From Clavelina lepadiformis (Eukaryota; Chordata; Ascidiacea; Aplousobranchia; Clavelinidae): 64,000 bases of DNA. Below, piece by piece: positions 23,719-34,514 of this stretch; the first letter of the stretch is position 1; the number at the start of each line of letters is the position of its first letter. Location of the stretch: positions 23,376,501 through 23,440,500 of the forward strand of contig NC_135241.1 in assembly GCF_947623445.1 (NCBI RefSeq), in the 5' to 3' direction. The position numbers and the translations under genes are program-made. Below the pieces are notes generated by a model that was given only the letters and a program-made list of their open reading frames with translations, was not told the origin of the DNA and ran no database searches.

Positions 23719-24380
23719 ATCGACACCATATACAGGTGGACAATGAAAAATAATAAAACCTTATATGTACAGTTGGGGTATACATGACATCTTGTTAAAG
23801 TTTTGTAACATAATCTGGTTCCATTTCATACAACTCTTTTCGAAATGTTTCATCATCGCCATAACATGAGATGCTACTAGAGCTCATTTCATCTTCGTAT
23901 GCTTCGTTTACGTAACCATATACACGCGCGGGAACAAATTTTCAAAATTAAGATTTATGAAGATTAACTAATGTAACAAATTTTGATACGCTCTTTTTTT
24001 TTTAAAAAGTTGTTTGCAAACAAATTTTGTTAGGAAATTTGTTCCTTGAAACTAAAACTCGTCCACCAGCAGCTGGCGATAAAGATCTACTAGAAATTAT
24101 TGTCATGTGAAATTTGCAGAATAATATTTTATTGGAGCTAGGTGGATGCATATACACTATACAGGGAAAGTAAACCCACAAAAAATTCTCAAAGTAATGC
24201 AATATTGTAAATCATTCCACTAATGACACATTATTCCATACTTCAATAAAGATATAATACAGTTGCAAAGTATCAAGATAACACGATATAAAAAATGCTG
24301 CAGATAATGAACGCGAAACAGAAATTTGAAAATGAATGAAAAAGAGAAGATAGTAAAAAAATAACTCAAACTACACAAGT

Positions 24381-27300
24381 TCAAGCGTATTCAAAGTTGG
24401 TAAATGTAATTTTCTTTCTTCTTCTTTTGGCTGTCACTGGCAATTGTACTTTTTTTTGAGGAGAAGTGTCGGAATCTGAGTAATAAGTTCCTTCTCTTCG
24501 TTTCTTGGGCGTACCTAAAAAAATAACACGTACTTCCTAAGTTTGTTTGTACTAAATGACGCTATTTTTTTCGCAAACAAACAGGTAGTAAAAGCTTAAT
24601 GGTAGATTGAAACTTCAACTAAATCCATACTAACTTACAGAAGGATGGGTCAACTCTTGTAGCTAAATAAAACTGTTTGTCTGGAGGCCACCGAGCTAGA
24701 CATTTTTCGCCCATTTTTATGTCAGCAAGCGACTGAACATCACCTCCCGAAGCAAATCTGATGTCAGCAGGCCTGAAGATGTCCAGGATAATTCGGTCAT
24801 AGGTGAATTTCACTCTTATGACGTTAGCTATTTAGATATAACAAAACAAATTTTAGGCACGTTGCTACGGAATGAAAGACCAACTTCGGTTAATGTTTTA
24901 ATTTCAGTAAGAAAGCATAACTACGAATAACCAATAATCACGTAGATACGATACCTTCAGAAAAAGAGATAGCAACACCTATCGTTGGGCCTAAGAAACA
25001 GAAGGATTTTTTGTTTGAACCGATGAAAACATAAACAAAACAGACTTTTCCAGAACAACAAGCAATATTCACTAACTTAACACACACCTACCTATACATG
25101 TATCCTTACGTATTTACTAATTCAGTTTTTAACAAACCTGATTCTTCTTGTGCCTGTCTGCCAGTGACTGCACCTGTTGAAAAAGTAAAAGAGTATATTA
25201 ATTTAAACAATTTAATATTTATCACCATCTTCTGTGAGATCTCTACCTATTTGACAATCGCTTTTGTCAGTCACGTTGGGAACTGGCTCTGCAAAAGAAA
25301 AAGAAAAACTTTGCTAAAGGTGATAAACCATAACAGGCATATAGGCTACTATAAAACTGATCGAACAAAAAATACCAGTTTATCTAAATGTGCATACTAA
25401 TAAACTTGTGACAAACCTGCTGCTTCTTGTGTCTGACTGCCAGTGACTGCACCAGTGCACCTGTTTTAAAAGTGAGTATTTAAACCATTTAATATTTAGA
25501 AATATTACACCTACTATTCATTTCACCATCTTCTGTGAGATCTCTACCTATTTGACAATCGCTTTTGTCAGTCACGTTGGGAACTGGCTCTGCAAAACAA
25601 AAATAAAAACTTTGCTAAAGGTGATAAACCATAACAGGCATATAAGCTACTATAACACTGATCGAACAAAAAATACCATTTTATCTTAATGTGCATACTA
25701 ATAAATTTGTGACAAACCTGCTGGTTCTTGTGTCTGACTGCCAGTGACTGCACCTGTTTAAAAAGTGAGTATTTAAACCATTTAATATTTAGAAATATTA
25801 CACCTACTATTCATTTCACCATCTTCTGTGAGATCTCTACCTATTTGACAATCGCTTTTGTCAGTCACGTTGGGAACTGGCTCTGCAAAACAAAAATAAA
25901 AACTTTGCTAAAGGTGATAAACCATAACAGGCATATAGGCTACTATAAAACTGATCGAACAAAAAATACCAGTTTATCTAAATGTGCATACTAATAAACT
26001 TGTGACAAACCTGCTGCTTCTTGTGTCTGACTGCCAGTGACTGCACCTGTTTTAAAAGTGAGTATTTAAACCATTTAATATTTAGAAATATTACACCTAC
26101 TATTCATTTCACCATCTTCTGTGAGATCTCTACCTATTTGACAATCGCTTTTGTCAGTCACGTTGGGAACTGGCTCTGCAAAACAAAAATAAAAACTTTG
26201 CTAAAGGTGATAAACCATAACAGGCATATAAGCTACTATAACACTGATCGAACAAAAAATACCATTTTATCTTAATGTGCATACTAATAAATTTGTGACA
26301 AACCTGCTGGTTCTTGTGTCTGACTGCCAGTGACTGCACCTGTTTAAAAAGTGAGTATTTAAACCATTTAATATTTAGAAATATTACACCTACTATTCAT
26401 TTCACCATCTTCTGTGAGATCTCTACCTATTTGACAATCGCTTTTGTCAGTCACGTTGGGAACTGGCTCTGCAAAACAAAAATAAAAACTTTGCTAAAGA
26501 TGATAAACCATAACAGGCATATAGGCTACTATAACACTCATCGAACAAAAAATACCATTTTATCTTAATGAGCATACTAATAAACTTGTGAAAAACCTGC
26601 TGCTTTTTGTGTCTGACTGCCAGCGACAAGCATGCCTCGTTTTTTCTTTCTGGTCAGCTACCAAAATGGAATAAAAACCAGAATCCATGACCTCGTGGTC
26701 CTCCACTTCTTTTCGTTTTATTCCAGTTATTGTGGAAGACCTACAACCAAGCCTACAAATTATTCTGGCAAAGATATCGCCACAAACGAAAGTTATTTCT
26801 TGTTTGGTCAATGAGCCCAGTGTCTTACATCGGATGGCAGCTGCTTCTTTTTCAGTGGCTCTTTCATATGCTTTAATTTTTTGTCCAGGGAAAGAATGTT
26901 TTCTTAGTTTTTTGATTGAATTGTCCTTAACAAAACGTTCTCGTTTTTCTTTTTTCTGTCTTTGCCTCTGCAACCATTGGTTGACATATTTTGAAAGCTT
27001 CTCGATTTCAGTTTTCTGGATGTCTCCGAATTCAATCTGCATAAACTGCAAAAAGTTGTTTAGCGTTGCCAGGTAGGCATACCTGGTGCTGTCATGTCCT
27101 TCACCTGAAATTTGTTGGCATAAAGTCTGATAAATTTTTGTGGGATACTTTATATCTTCCAGACCGCTTATTAAGGTTCTAACTTGTTGCACATATCGCC
27201 GAGCTTCAGCCTCGCTACACTCGTTTCTTTTGCCAATTCCCATTGTCTGTAAGGTTGTTTGATATCTTGTCAAATAAAACTGTAAATCAGACTTCTTAAC

Positions 27301-30300
27301 CTTTGATTCTTCACAAATTTTATTGAATTCCTCTGACTTTAAAATTATTTCTTTATGTTTGTGCTTGATGTGACTTTCGATACCTAGCACAGACCTCCCA
27401 CATAGTGTGCAGGAATAACCTGCAAACTGCTCATAACCAGCTTTTTTCATTTTTTTAGCAAAGCTGTCATATAATAAGTTTTCCTTGGGTATGTCTGGGT
27501 GTTTCTTGCAGTGATTGGAAACATTTACATAGGTTTTTTTACAATAGGGACATGTCCTTATAATTCTCCGTGCCGAAGACCTTTAAAGTATAGAAATAGA
27601 GCAATCAGTTCTATTCATATGAACAGAAAGGGAACAATCATCATAATGACTGATAATAGTGATAAGCTACTCTAGTCTTATGAGAAAGAATATTAATAAT
27701 ATATTAATTTTACATATACAGTCAAATCCGCTTAATTTGGACACTTTGGTTCCGCTCACTTTTGGCCGAATTAAGCGGAAAATCAATTGTTCGTTTAATG
27801 TCATGCGTGAAGGCAGAAAACGCATTTAAAATACTGTAGTGTTGCGTAATAAATGAATTGCACCTGCGCTATACTGCAGTAACTGGCACTGATCGCTTAA
27901 AACGTCTTCGTTTACTTTAGTGAGGAATTTCACTTATTGTGCTAAACTTTTCTGTACAATTTTTCCCTACAAGATGAACGCGATTGTACCAAAGAAAAAG
28001 CGACTATGAAGCTGGCACGGCGTTATATGAGTTCATTGTCGATTGTTACTGCATCGATCGTCATTGTTTCACCATAATCGCTCATAATGCAATTGCATCT
28101 TGTCTTAAAACGAACGAAGTACTGTTTATTATGTCATAACGTAACGATGGAATTGCGAACCTGTGTTTGAATTAAGCGGAGAATTGTCCGAATTAACACT
28201 TAACGGGAGTTTTTTACGTTCAGTTTTTACTTTTGTTCCATTCCCGAGCATTTTGGCCGAATAAAGCGCTTGTCCGGGTTATCCGGTGTCCGAATTAAGC
28301 GGATTAACTACCGAATTAACTACCGAAAATGTATAAATAAAATAAAATAAAGTAACAGGGATTACAAACACCGAAACTATCAGTCCTGTTAACACATGCA
28401 AAGAAGATTACTATATATTTGACTTATTCCAACAAAACACGGAACAGAAGTAATTCAAACCGAACTGCTGCATCAAATTAAACTGTTACATATACCAAGT
28501 CAAAAGTTATATTTGCACAGTTTTTGTACGCTATAAAAACTTACCTTTTAATATTTCTTGACATCACAGACGAAGAGGAAGCCTTTGTGTCTACATTTTT
28601 GTTTCTAATAAACAAATTACAATTAACTCATATTAGTCAAAATGTGTAAGTAACCAGCTACATAGACCGATAACTAATATTACAAAATGCTTTGTATCAG
28701 GTTGGTTAAAAGTTGCCAGAACAAGGAACCAAAAAATTGCCTTTGTAAAGGTCAGAAGCTACATTTAGTTTTAACATCTACATCTCTTAACTTAAAGACA
28801 CAGCCATAAAAAATCGAACAAAAATCATTGCATATTTAAATTTTTTTCTTTTAAAAATTCACTGTAAAAATGCAACCAATTCTTTGCTTTGTTTTCAAAA
28901 AATGCTATGTAGTAGCACGTACAGAAAAAATATGAGTTGGAATTTTAATGCAGAGACCATTCAAGGGGTTACCAGCACAACTTGTTTTTTTTAGAATTAA
29001 CAAATCCATATAATTTTCTAATGCAAAAAAAAACAGTTTATGATTAATCTAAAGCATTGCACAAAGACAAACAGTAAACTGATGGACACATTAGTAAATA
29101 ACTTCAAGTTGAAGGGATTTAAGTTGATGACCTCATCGTGGTGAATCCTGGAAACTGACGTCTGTCAGACCAATATCAACAACCTGGAAAAGCAAATAAG
29201 AAGCTATCTAGCAAAATGCGAACTCAGCTCCAGCAACCTAATACTGACCCGAAACATGTTCCCTTCTTAGGGCAGGCAGCTCAAACTGCCGAACGGGAAG
29301 GTGTCACGCTGTTACAGCTGAATGTAGAAGGTCTCACAAAAGCCAAAATCAACATCTTGGAACACCTTGTGAGTACCCACAAAGTCACCGCCATCCTCCA
29401 ACAAGAAATCTATGTAATTGATACATCCCGCCTCAAGATTGCCGGATACACCTCGGCTAACTCCGAAACAGAATGGATGGCTGTAGAGGTGGAAGGCGTT
29501 AATGTCATTGATGTCTACAAACCGTCCCCTGCCAGGCTACTTAAAAATTCCATCCCCGTCGTCTATGCTGGCGATTTCTACTGCCACAGTACTATCTTGG
29601 GCTACAGCGCTACAAACCACAATGGCACAGCACTTGAAGAATGGGCTTCGGCCTCCGATGTCCACCTTTTGTTTGACCATAAACAGCCCGGCAGTTTCTG
29701 CTCAGACAGATGGAACACCACCTCCAACCCTGACCTGGCTTTCGCAAATCTCAACACTGGACCTGGCCCGAGACGTTTTATTTTGGATAAATTCCCAAGA
29801 TCTCAACACAGACCACCACTAATAAAACCAATAGAACCTTTGAAAACAAAACCAGTCTAAAGATAGAACCTCCAGAAAGCCAGATGGCAACAATACACTC
29901 GATTGGTCGAGTTTGGATCTGAAAAGCTACCTGACCCCAACTCGACCATTTTGAATGCAGCCTACTCTGCATTCTCCCAGTTACTCACTGACGCTGCAAA
30001 GAAGATCATACCAAGTGGCCGTCATCAACACTACATCCCCACATGGGATGTTGAATGTAATAACCACTATGACGCATTCGTGAGTGCCAAGAAACCTAGT
30101 AATGCTGCCTCCAAGGCCACAGACCTGCCAAAATGCCTCGACAAAAAACGTAGGAAGCGCTGGGAGGATACTGTAAAGGACATTGATTTCACGCATTCCA
30201 GCAGAAAAGCGTGGAAGATCTTTAACCATCTCACTGGACGAAAATCCCAGTCAAAACGTTGCCCGATTACAGCAAATTCCATAACCGGACAGCTCCTAGC

Positions 30301-33300
30301 CAATGGCCGTTTTAGTAATGCAGACATGCACCATGCACGCAAGGTAAAGCAGTGCACTATATACTATCATGCATTAGCGGTGTAGAATCACAAACAGCAG
30401 AACATATCATCTTTTTGTCGTGTCCTACACCCACCCATAGGCCAATGGGACCTGAAGACCCCTGACGAAGATGGGAAGAATTGGCTACAATTGATAGGCT
30501 CTGAATATGCTTGAGCCAACCTCATACGAAAGAACAAGTAAATAACTAATCAATCAGTAACAACAGGTCGTGCATGGTCAAACAATTGGAAATTTTCCAA
30601 TTTGCTTATCAACGTATCTCTAATGAGAGGGGGTCATGGCCACAAATGTAACCCTGTCTGTTGATGTAGACATGAAAAAATGGGGCTAATGCAATAAGAA
30701 ATCATTGCCAGGTATAAGTTGTGCAAAGACTTTTTTCAGTCTAAGAATAAAGATTATCATACCATGTCAACAATAAACATCAAGTAAATACTGTATTCAC
30801 ATCTATTACATTTCTCCAAACATCTGGAAAAATTGTTTTATTTTAAAATTTTATAAAAACCTGTTGTACTCCAAAAACATATCGAAAACGCAATTTGTAG
30901 CTATTTTTCTTCAATATCAGTTAATATAGTAATGCTTCAAAACTTGCTAACGTAACAACATTACATATTTTAAAGCATGCGATAATTACACACACCGTTT
31001 TCGATTTCCAGAAGAGTAACTTGAAAAATGTTGACGCTGACGCCTTGATTTTCTGAAACTAAAATATATACAATGTGTATTTTATACTTATTTAAGAGTT
31101 AAAATTAGTATTTATTTATCACAGGTTCTTGAAAACTCAATCTAACAAATATTTAAAAAAATGTTTTTGTAACTGTTGTAGTTCAATTTCTGGGCAATGA
31201 ACATGGGTCTTAATCAGGCAGTGAATCCTGTTCATACTGCGATAGTCCTACAGTTTGTAATATTTCATTATTGTATGAATGTCTGAGCATACACATCGTT
31301 AAGCAGCCAGAAAAACTGACAATGTTTGAATATTTAACTGATGAGTAAAAATGAAGCTTGTTTCACTGAAGCGCTATATAGCAAATTCTTTCACTTACAC
31401 AACCACTCTAGTATCCTAATCATGATTGCAATATGGCTGGCACAAAAAAAGACCAATTAAACCAGGACTCAAACAGACATTCCTCTATTGCTTTGTAAAA
31501 ATCCAGAAAAGGTTTACGCAGCTATTGTTAAATTATAATTAATATATTGCATATGTGTTGTGAGCACAAAGTATTGTTTTCAAACATGCCATGTGAATGA
31601 AGCTACTGTTACAACTTATTATTTTCTACACTTTACTTTCCTGCTGTCCCCAGAGGACAATAATGGCATCACACAAGTTAAAGTTAAAAGAACAATTAAG
31701 GATAGAATCACACTTAGTAGGCATGCTTAAATGTCAGCTTGTGCATTAAAACAAACATTCATCAAAGACTTGTTAAGACAATGCAGTGTAAGTGATTAAT
31801 TGCAAATCAAATTTGTTTTGCATGCTGGTCAAAAGTTGTAAAAAACATATGTTACATATGGAAGAGTAGGAGTCAAAGGATTTTGGTATAAGTAATCCCC
31901 AGCCCTCATTAATGTAAAATAATTTGGAAAGACTTGCTATAACAAACTTTGCATTCTTTTACAATTCTAAAAAAATGTTTTCAATGCAGTAAAAGTATCA
32001 TTAAACAGTTATCATAGCAGATGAATTTATTAGCTTTTAACTAACTCACAGTTTAGGAGATGAGTCTGATGTTAAATCACTTGAATATCCCTGATGAAGA
32101 TATCTTGATTTTCTCTGTCTATGTGCAAAACAATGCCATAACAATATTAGCTTATGCAGGAAACATTCTAAACCAGAAATCAATAAACTATATTCAGAAA
32201 GTGCAAGTTAAGCATGTAAACTGATAATCGTGGCCCGATACCCGCTTTGTTAAATAAGCTACAATACAATAAGCTCTTTGGTGGCTTTGGTGGTATTTGC
32301 TATTATTTGCATGATTGTATGTGCATTACAACTTGTTAAACAATATCACAGTACAAACGCTCTAAATTAGCACAAATTCAATAAGCATGTTCCAAAGCTA
32401 ATTTTTTGTAAATTGTAAAACAAATTTTGTAAACTCACTGTTTACGGGATTTGTCTGAATCTGCATCACTAGAAACAACTTGACGATGATGTCTTGATTT
32501 TTCCCTACTAAATACAGTGAAAGTTTAAAAATCGGAAGCGAAGAAATCATTTTGAGTTATGTAAATTTTGTTGATTTAGTCTAATAATAACCAGGACTGG
32601 TGAAGTTGCTTCATGTTAGTTAAAATTTCAATTGGAAGTAAATTTAAAACTGACACCGATTTTAGCGTGATCTTTGTTGCATTTACAATGAGTAACTTGC
32701 TTTCTATAGCGCTCTATAACAAGGTATATGGTGTAAAAATTTCACCTAAGGGTACTATCTGAATAAAATACCTTCTTCTGCTGCCAGGAGATTCACCAAA
32801 AAAACCCTGATGTTGCTTCATCTCAGATTGACTAGTGTATCTAAAATCGATAGTTAATTATATTCTGGTAGCAATGACAACTATAGAATATACGATATAT
32901 GGTAGAAAAATAGAAATATAGGTAACTCACGACGAAGAAGACAAATCTGAATCGATGTCACGTAAATGTCGATGATGACATTTTGATTTTTTCCTACTAA
33001 AAATGATATAGGGAAGGATAAATATCTATTAGTTTTAGTTTTAACATTAAAATAACCGATGGCAGTAAAGTAGCTATAAAACTGAATATTTTACAACATT
33101 TTTGTTTATGCGTAGTTGGTATGTTCAAAGTTAATAAACATTTCTTATTTCAATTTAATTCAAAAACTGGTATGTCAATATAACAAACCATGTGGCAATA
33201 TCAAAACAAAAAGATTGTTAATTGACAACAACACAAATACCACAGGTATATATGTTAGTTAACTTTATGCAAATCAATTGTAGAACAAATTATTATTCTA

Positions 33301-34514
33301 AACTCACTGTTCACGAGATTTGTATGAATCTGAATCACTGGAAATATCTCGTAGATGTTGTCTTGATCTTTCCCAACTAAACATACACCAAATAATACAA
33401 GAAAAACAATTAAAGAAAATAGAGAAACGTGTGAAACGTGTAAACTCAACCTTGCTTAAATTGAAATTTTTAAACTCTAAACAACTTAATCAGTCTAGGA
33501 AAATCAACTACCAATGATATTCAAACAGCTCATTATAACTCAAACTCTTAACTCCAAATTTCAGTGGTACATACTAGAGCAAAATATGACAACTACACAT
33601 TTAAAGCTTTCTCAGTTCAATCATGGACATTTTGTTTTTCGGAGGCAAGGCCACCGCCACATAAATTTTCAGAGAATCTTTATAGTATGATTTTTAGACT
33701 TAAAAAACGAGGATGATATGCTTTGACCCAATTTTACCTAAAACGCAATTTTTAAAAGCATAAAAGGTAATTCCCCTCAAGCTATAAAAGATTTTTAAAA
33801 ATCTATACAAGCATTTATCATACTTAGGCTTTCTGTACTATACTACGAAAATGAAATAGTTATGATATAACTTATAATTTTCCTTTCTACCCCCAAACAA
33901 GCACAGTGTCTGAAGTGGACGATTATGGTAACATCTGCAATAAAAACTTGGAAAACTAGTAGACATGATTGCTGTTAACTAATTAAAATAACTCACGATA
34001 CAGAAGACAAATCTGAATCAGAGTCACTGAAATGCCGACGATGACGTCTTGACTTTCTCTGACTAAACATAAAATAATACATGAGGTATAATTTTTGAAA
34101 TTAATTGAACCGATGCACAAAATAAACTGAATTTGGCCACTAATCCTAAGCAAGTGTCCAACTCGATTTGGCATTGATTTTGCACTTTGCACCAACTTTT
34201 GCACTTTCCAGCAAATTTTTCAATTTTATACCTTTTACATCAATGCCAAATCGAGCTAGACACTTGCTAAGGAATGTTGGCAAACTCTGCATTCTGTTTA
34301 ATCTGTTGCAAACATTTAATAAACAAATACGTGTTTTCCATCTTGTCAAATTCCTAAGTAGGCTATAACTCAAATTTACTTGGCCAAACTACTATCATTT
34401 CTTATAAATTAAGCTTGAAACTCGTTTTTGTTAACTTACAATTTACTTGTAGAAGGTATATCTGAATCTGTGTCACTCGAAAGATCTTGATAATGATGTC
34501 TTGATGTTGTCTGA
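24381..34514 (-). CDS. SR-like / zinc finger / tyrosine-recombinase-like / Tudor-like protein gene
   Basis: Proposed minus-strand exons: 34514-34440, 34062-33997, 33376-33308, 32996-32931, 32840-32772, 32507-32439, 32118-32050, 31058-30996, 28604-28545, 27580 to about 26597, five alpha/beta pairs at 26468-25138, 24990-24955, 24827-24639 and 24514-24381 (TGA). All exons before 27580 are phase 2; those after the large exon are phase 1. The N-terminal part is Arg/Ser/Asp-rich. The large exon has two C2H2-like fingers (CPYC..HCKKH and CTLC..HIKHKH). It also has an SAM-like helical region and a Crypton/YR-like core with box I Arg (GCRSSTITGI) and the beta-hairpin Lys (VADQKEKT), but no HxxR or Tyr. 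The Tudor-like exon has GEKCLARW and QFYLATRV. The C-terminus is basic (TPKKRR, KRRRKK). The join from the large exon to the first alpha exon is one base out of frame with the obvious donor, so two separate genes remain possible. The 5' start is not found. Confidence 0.55.
24639..24827 (-). CDS. Tudor-like domain exon
   Basis: A 63-codon exon has acceptor AAATAG|CTAACG and donor CTTCT|GTAAGT, phase 1 on both sides. Its translation carries FRPADIRFA, then a GEKCLARWPPDKQFYLATRV core. This resembles Tudor/SMN-type barrels, which typically have a G-x-x-C-x-A-x-W start followed by an aromatic and A-x-V. Such barrels usually bind methyl-lysine or methyl-arginine. This would suit a partner of, or intramolecular contact with, an Arg-rich tail, but that is inference. 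It is part of the 24.4-34.5 kb gene. Confidence 0.55.
25138..26640. repeat. ~293-bp tandem repeat carrying paired micro-exons
   Basis: There are five near-identical units (period 293 bp for the last three, about 301 for one, older at the left end). Read on the minus strand, each has a 42-nt exon (alpha, EPVPNVTDKSDCQI) and a 36-nt exon (beta, GAVTGSQTQEAA). Both have AG acceptors, GT donors and phase 1 at both ends. Alpha exons: 26468-26427, 26175-26134, 25882-25841, 25589-25548, 25288-25247. Beta exons: 26339-26304, 26046-26011, 25753-25718, 25460-25417, 25173-25138. The beta copy at 25417-25460 has an 8-nt insertion. A sixth beta-like piece is fused to the end of the large exon at about 26597-26630. 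Any number of pairs would splice in frame. Confidence 0.8.
26597..27580 (-). CDS. large exon: twin zinc fingers plus truncated tyrosine-recombinase-like domain
   Basis: The acceptor TTTAAAG|GTCTTCGG continues a phase-2 reading frame from exon 28604-28545. About 328 codons are open. Fingers: C-PY-C then H-C-K-K-H at about residues 8-23 of the exon, and C-TL-C then H-IK-H-K-H about 65 residues in. Then comes a coiled/helical region with basic KKEKRER, then the recombinase-like part (FARIICRLGCRSSTITGIKR, then YSILVADQKEKT). Domesticated Crypton-type tyrosine recombinases keep such a fold. Here the domain ends before the second catalytic block and runs into a beta-like repeat piece (QSDTKSS). 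If unspliced it stops in the next intron after LLVCSLR. A catalytically dead, domesticated protein is likely. Confidence 0.65.
27719..28305. mobile_element. second Tigger remnant, inverted, 3' end damaged
   Basis: The left end CAGTCAAATCCGCTTAATTT follows a TA. Internal blocks match the element at 11534-12358 in the reverse orientation, for example CCGAGCATTTTGGCCGAATAA. The right end stops at TCCGAATTAAGCGGATTA, without the final GACTG. The HTH frame is largely deleted. It lies in the intron between the 28604-28545 exon and the large zinc-finger exon of the 24-34 kb gene. Confidence 0.85.
28545..34514 (-). repeat. array of phase-matched Arg/Ser/Asp-rich exons
   Basis: Eight short exons (63-75 nt: 34514-34440, 34062-33997, 33376-33308, 32996-32931, 32840-32772, 32507-32439, 32118-32050, 31058-30996) and a ninth diverged one (28604-28545, 60 nt) all start after TTTAG-like acceptors. 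Every one has the form 1 nt + whole codons + 2 nt. Most share the pattern S-x-R-K-S-R-x-H-R-x-x-x-S-S-D-S-D-S-D, for example RKSRRHRRHFSDSDSD at 34062-33997 and SREKSRHHRQ at 32507-32439. The exon at 32840-32772 has drifted most. This looks like exon duplication that lengthened an SR-type low-complexity tail. Such tails often mediate RNA-processing or chromatin contacts. Confidence 0.7.
29150..30540 (+). mobile_element. non-LTR retrotransposon with endonuclease but no reverse transcriptase
   Basis: The open frame 29216-29860 matches an AP-endonuclease-like LINE domain. Supporting motifs are LLQLNVEGLTKAKI near the start, VYAGDFYCHS (GDFN-like metal site with N changed to Y), then NTTSNPDLAFA and FPRSQHRPPL (the SDH-like end, D/H region). 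A frameshift near 29835 is followed by the linker frame to 30385. Past 30370 another frame gives SQTAEHIIFLSCP, the Cys/His tail normally found after the reverse transcriptase. The entire RT is missing, so this is an internally deleted, dead copy. It sits in antisense in an intron of the 24-34 kb gene. Confidence 0.8.

Noticed and set aside
26687..27076. Plus-strand open frame of 129 residues
   Set aside because: It is antisense to the large zinc-finger/recombinase-like exon, which has family similarity and splice-phase continuity on the minus strand.
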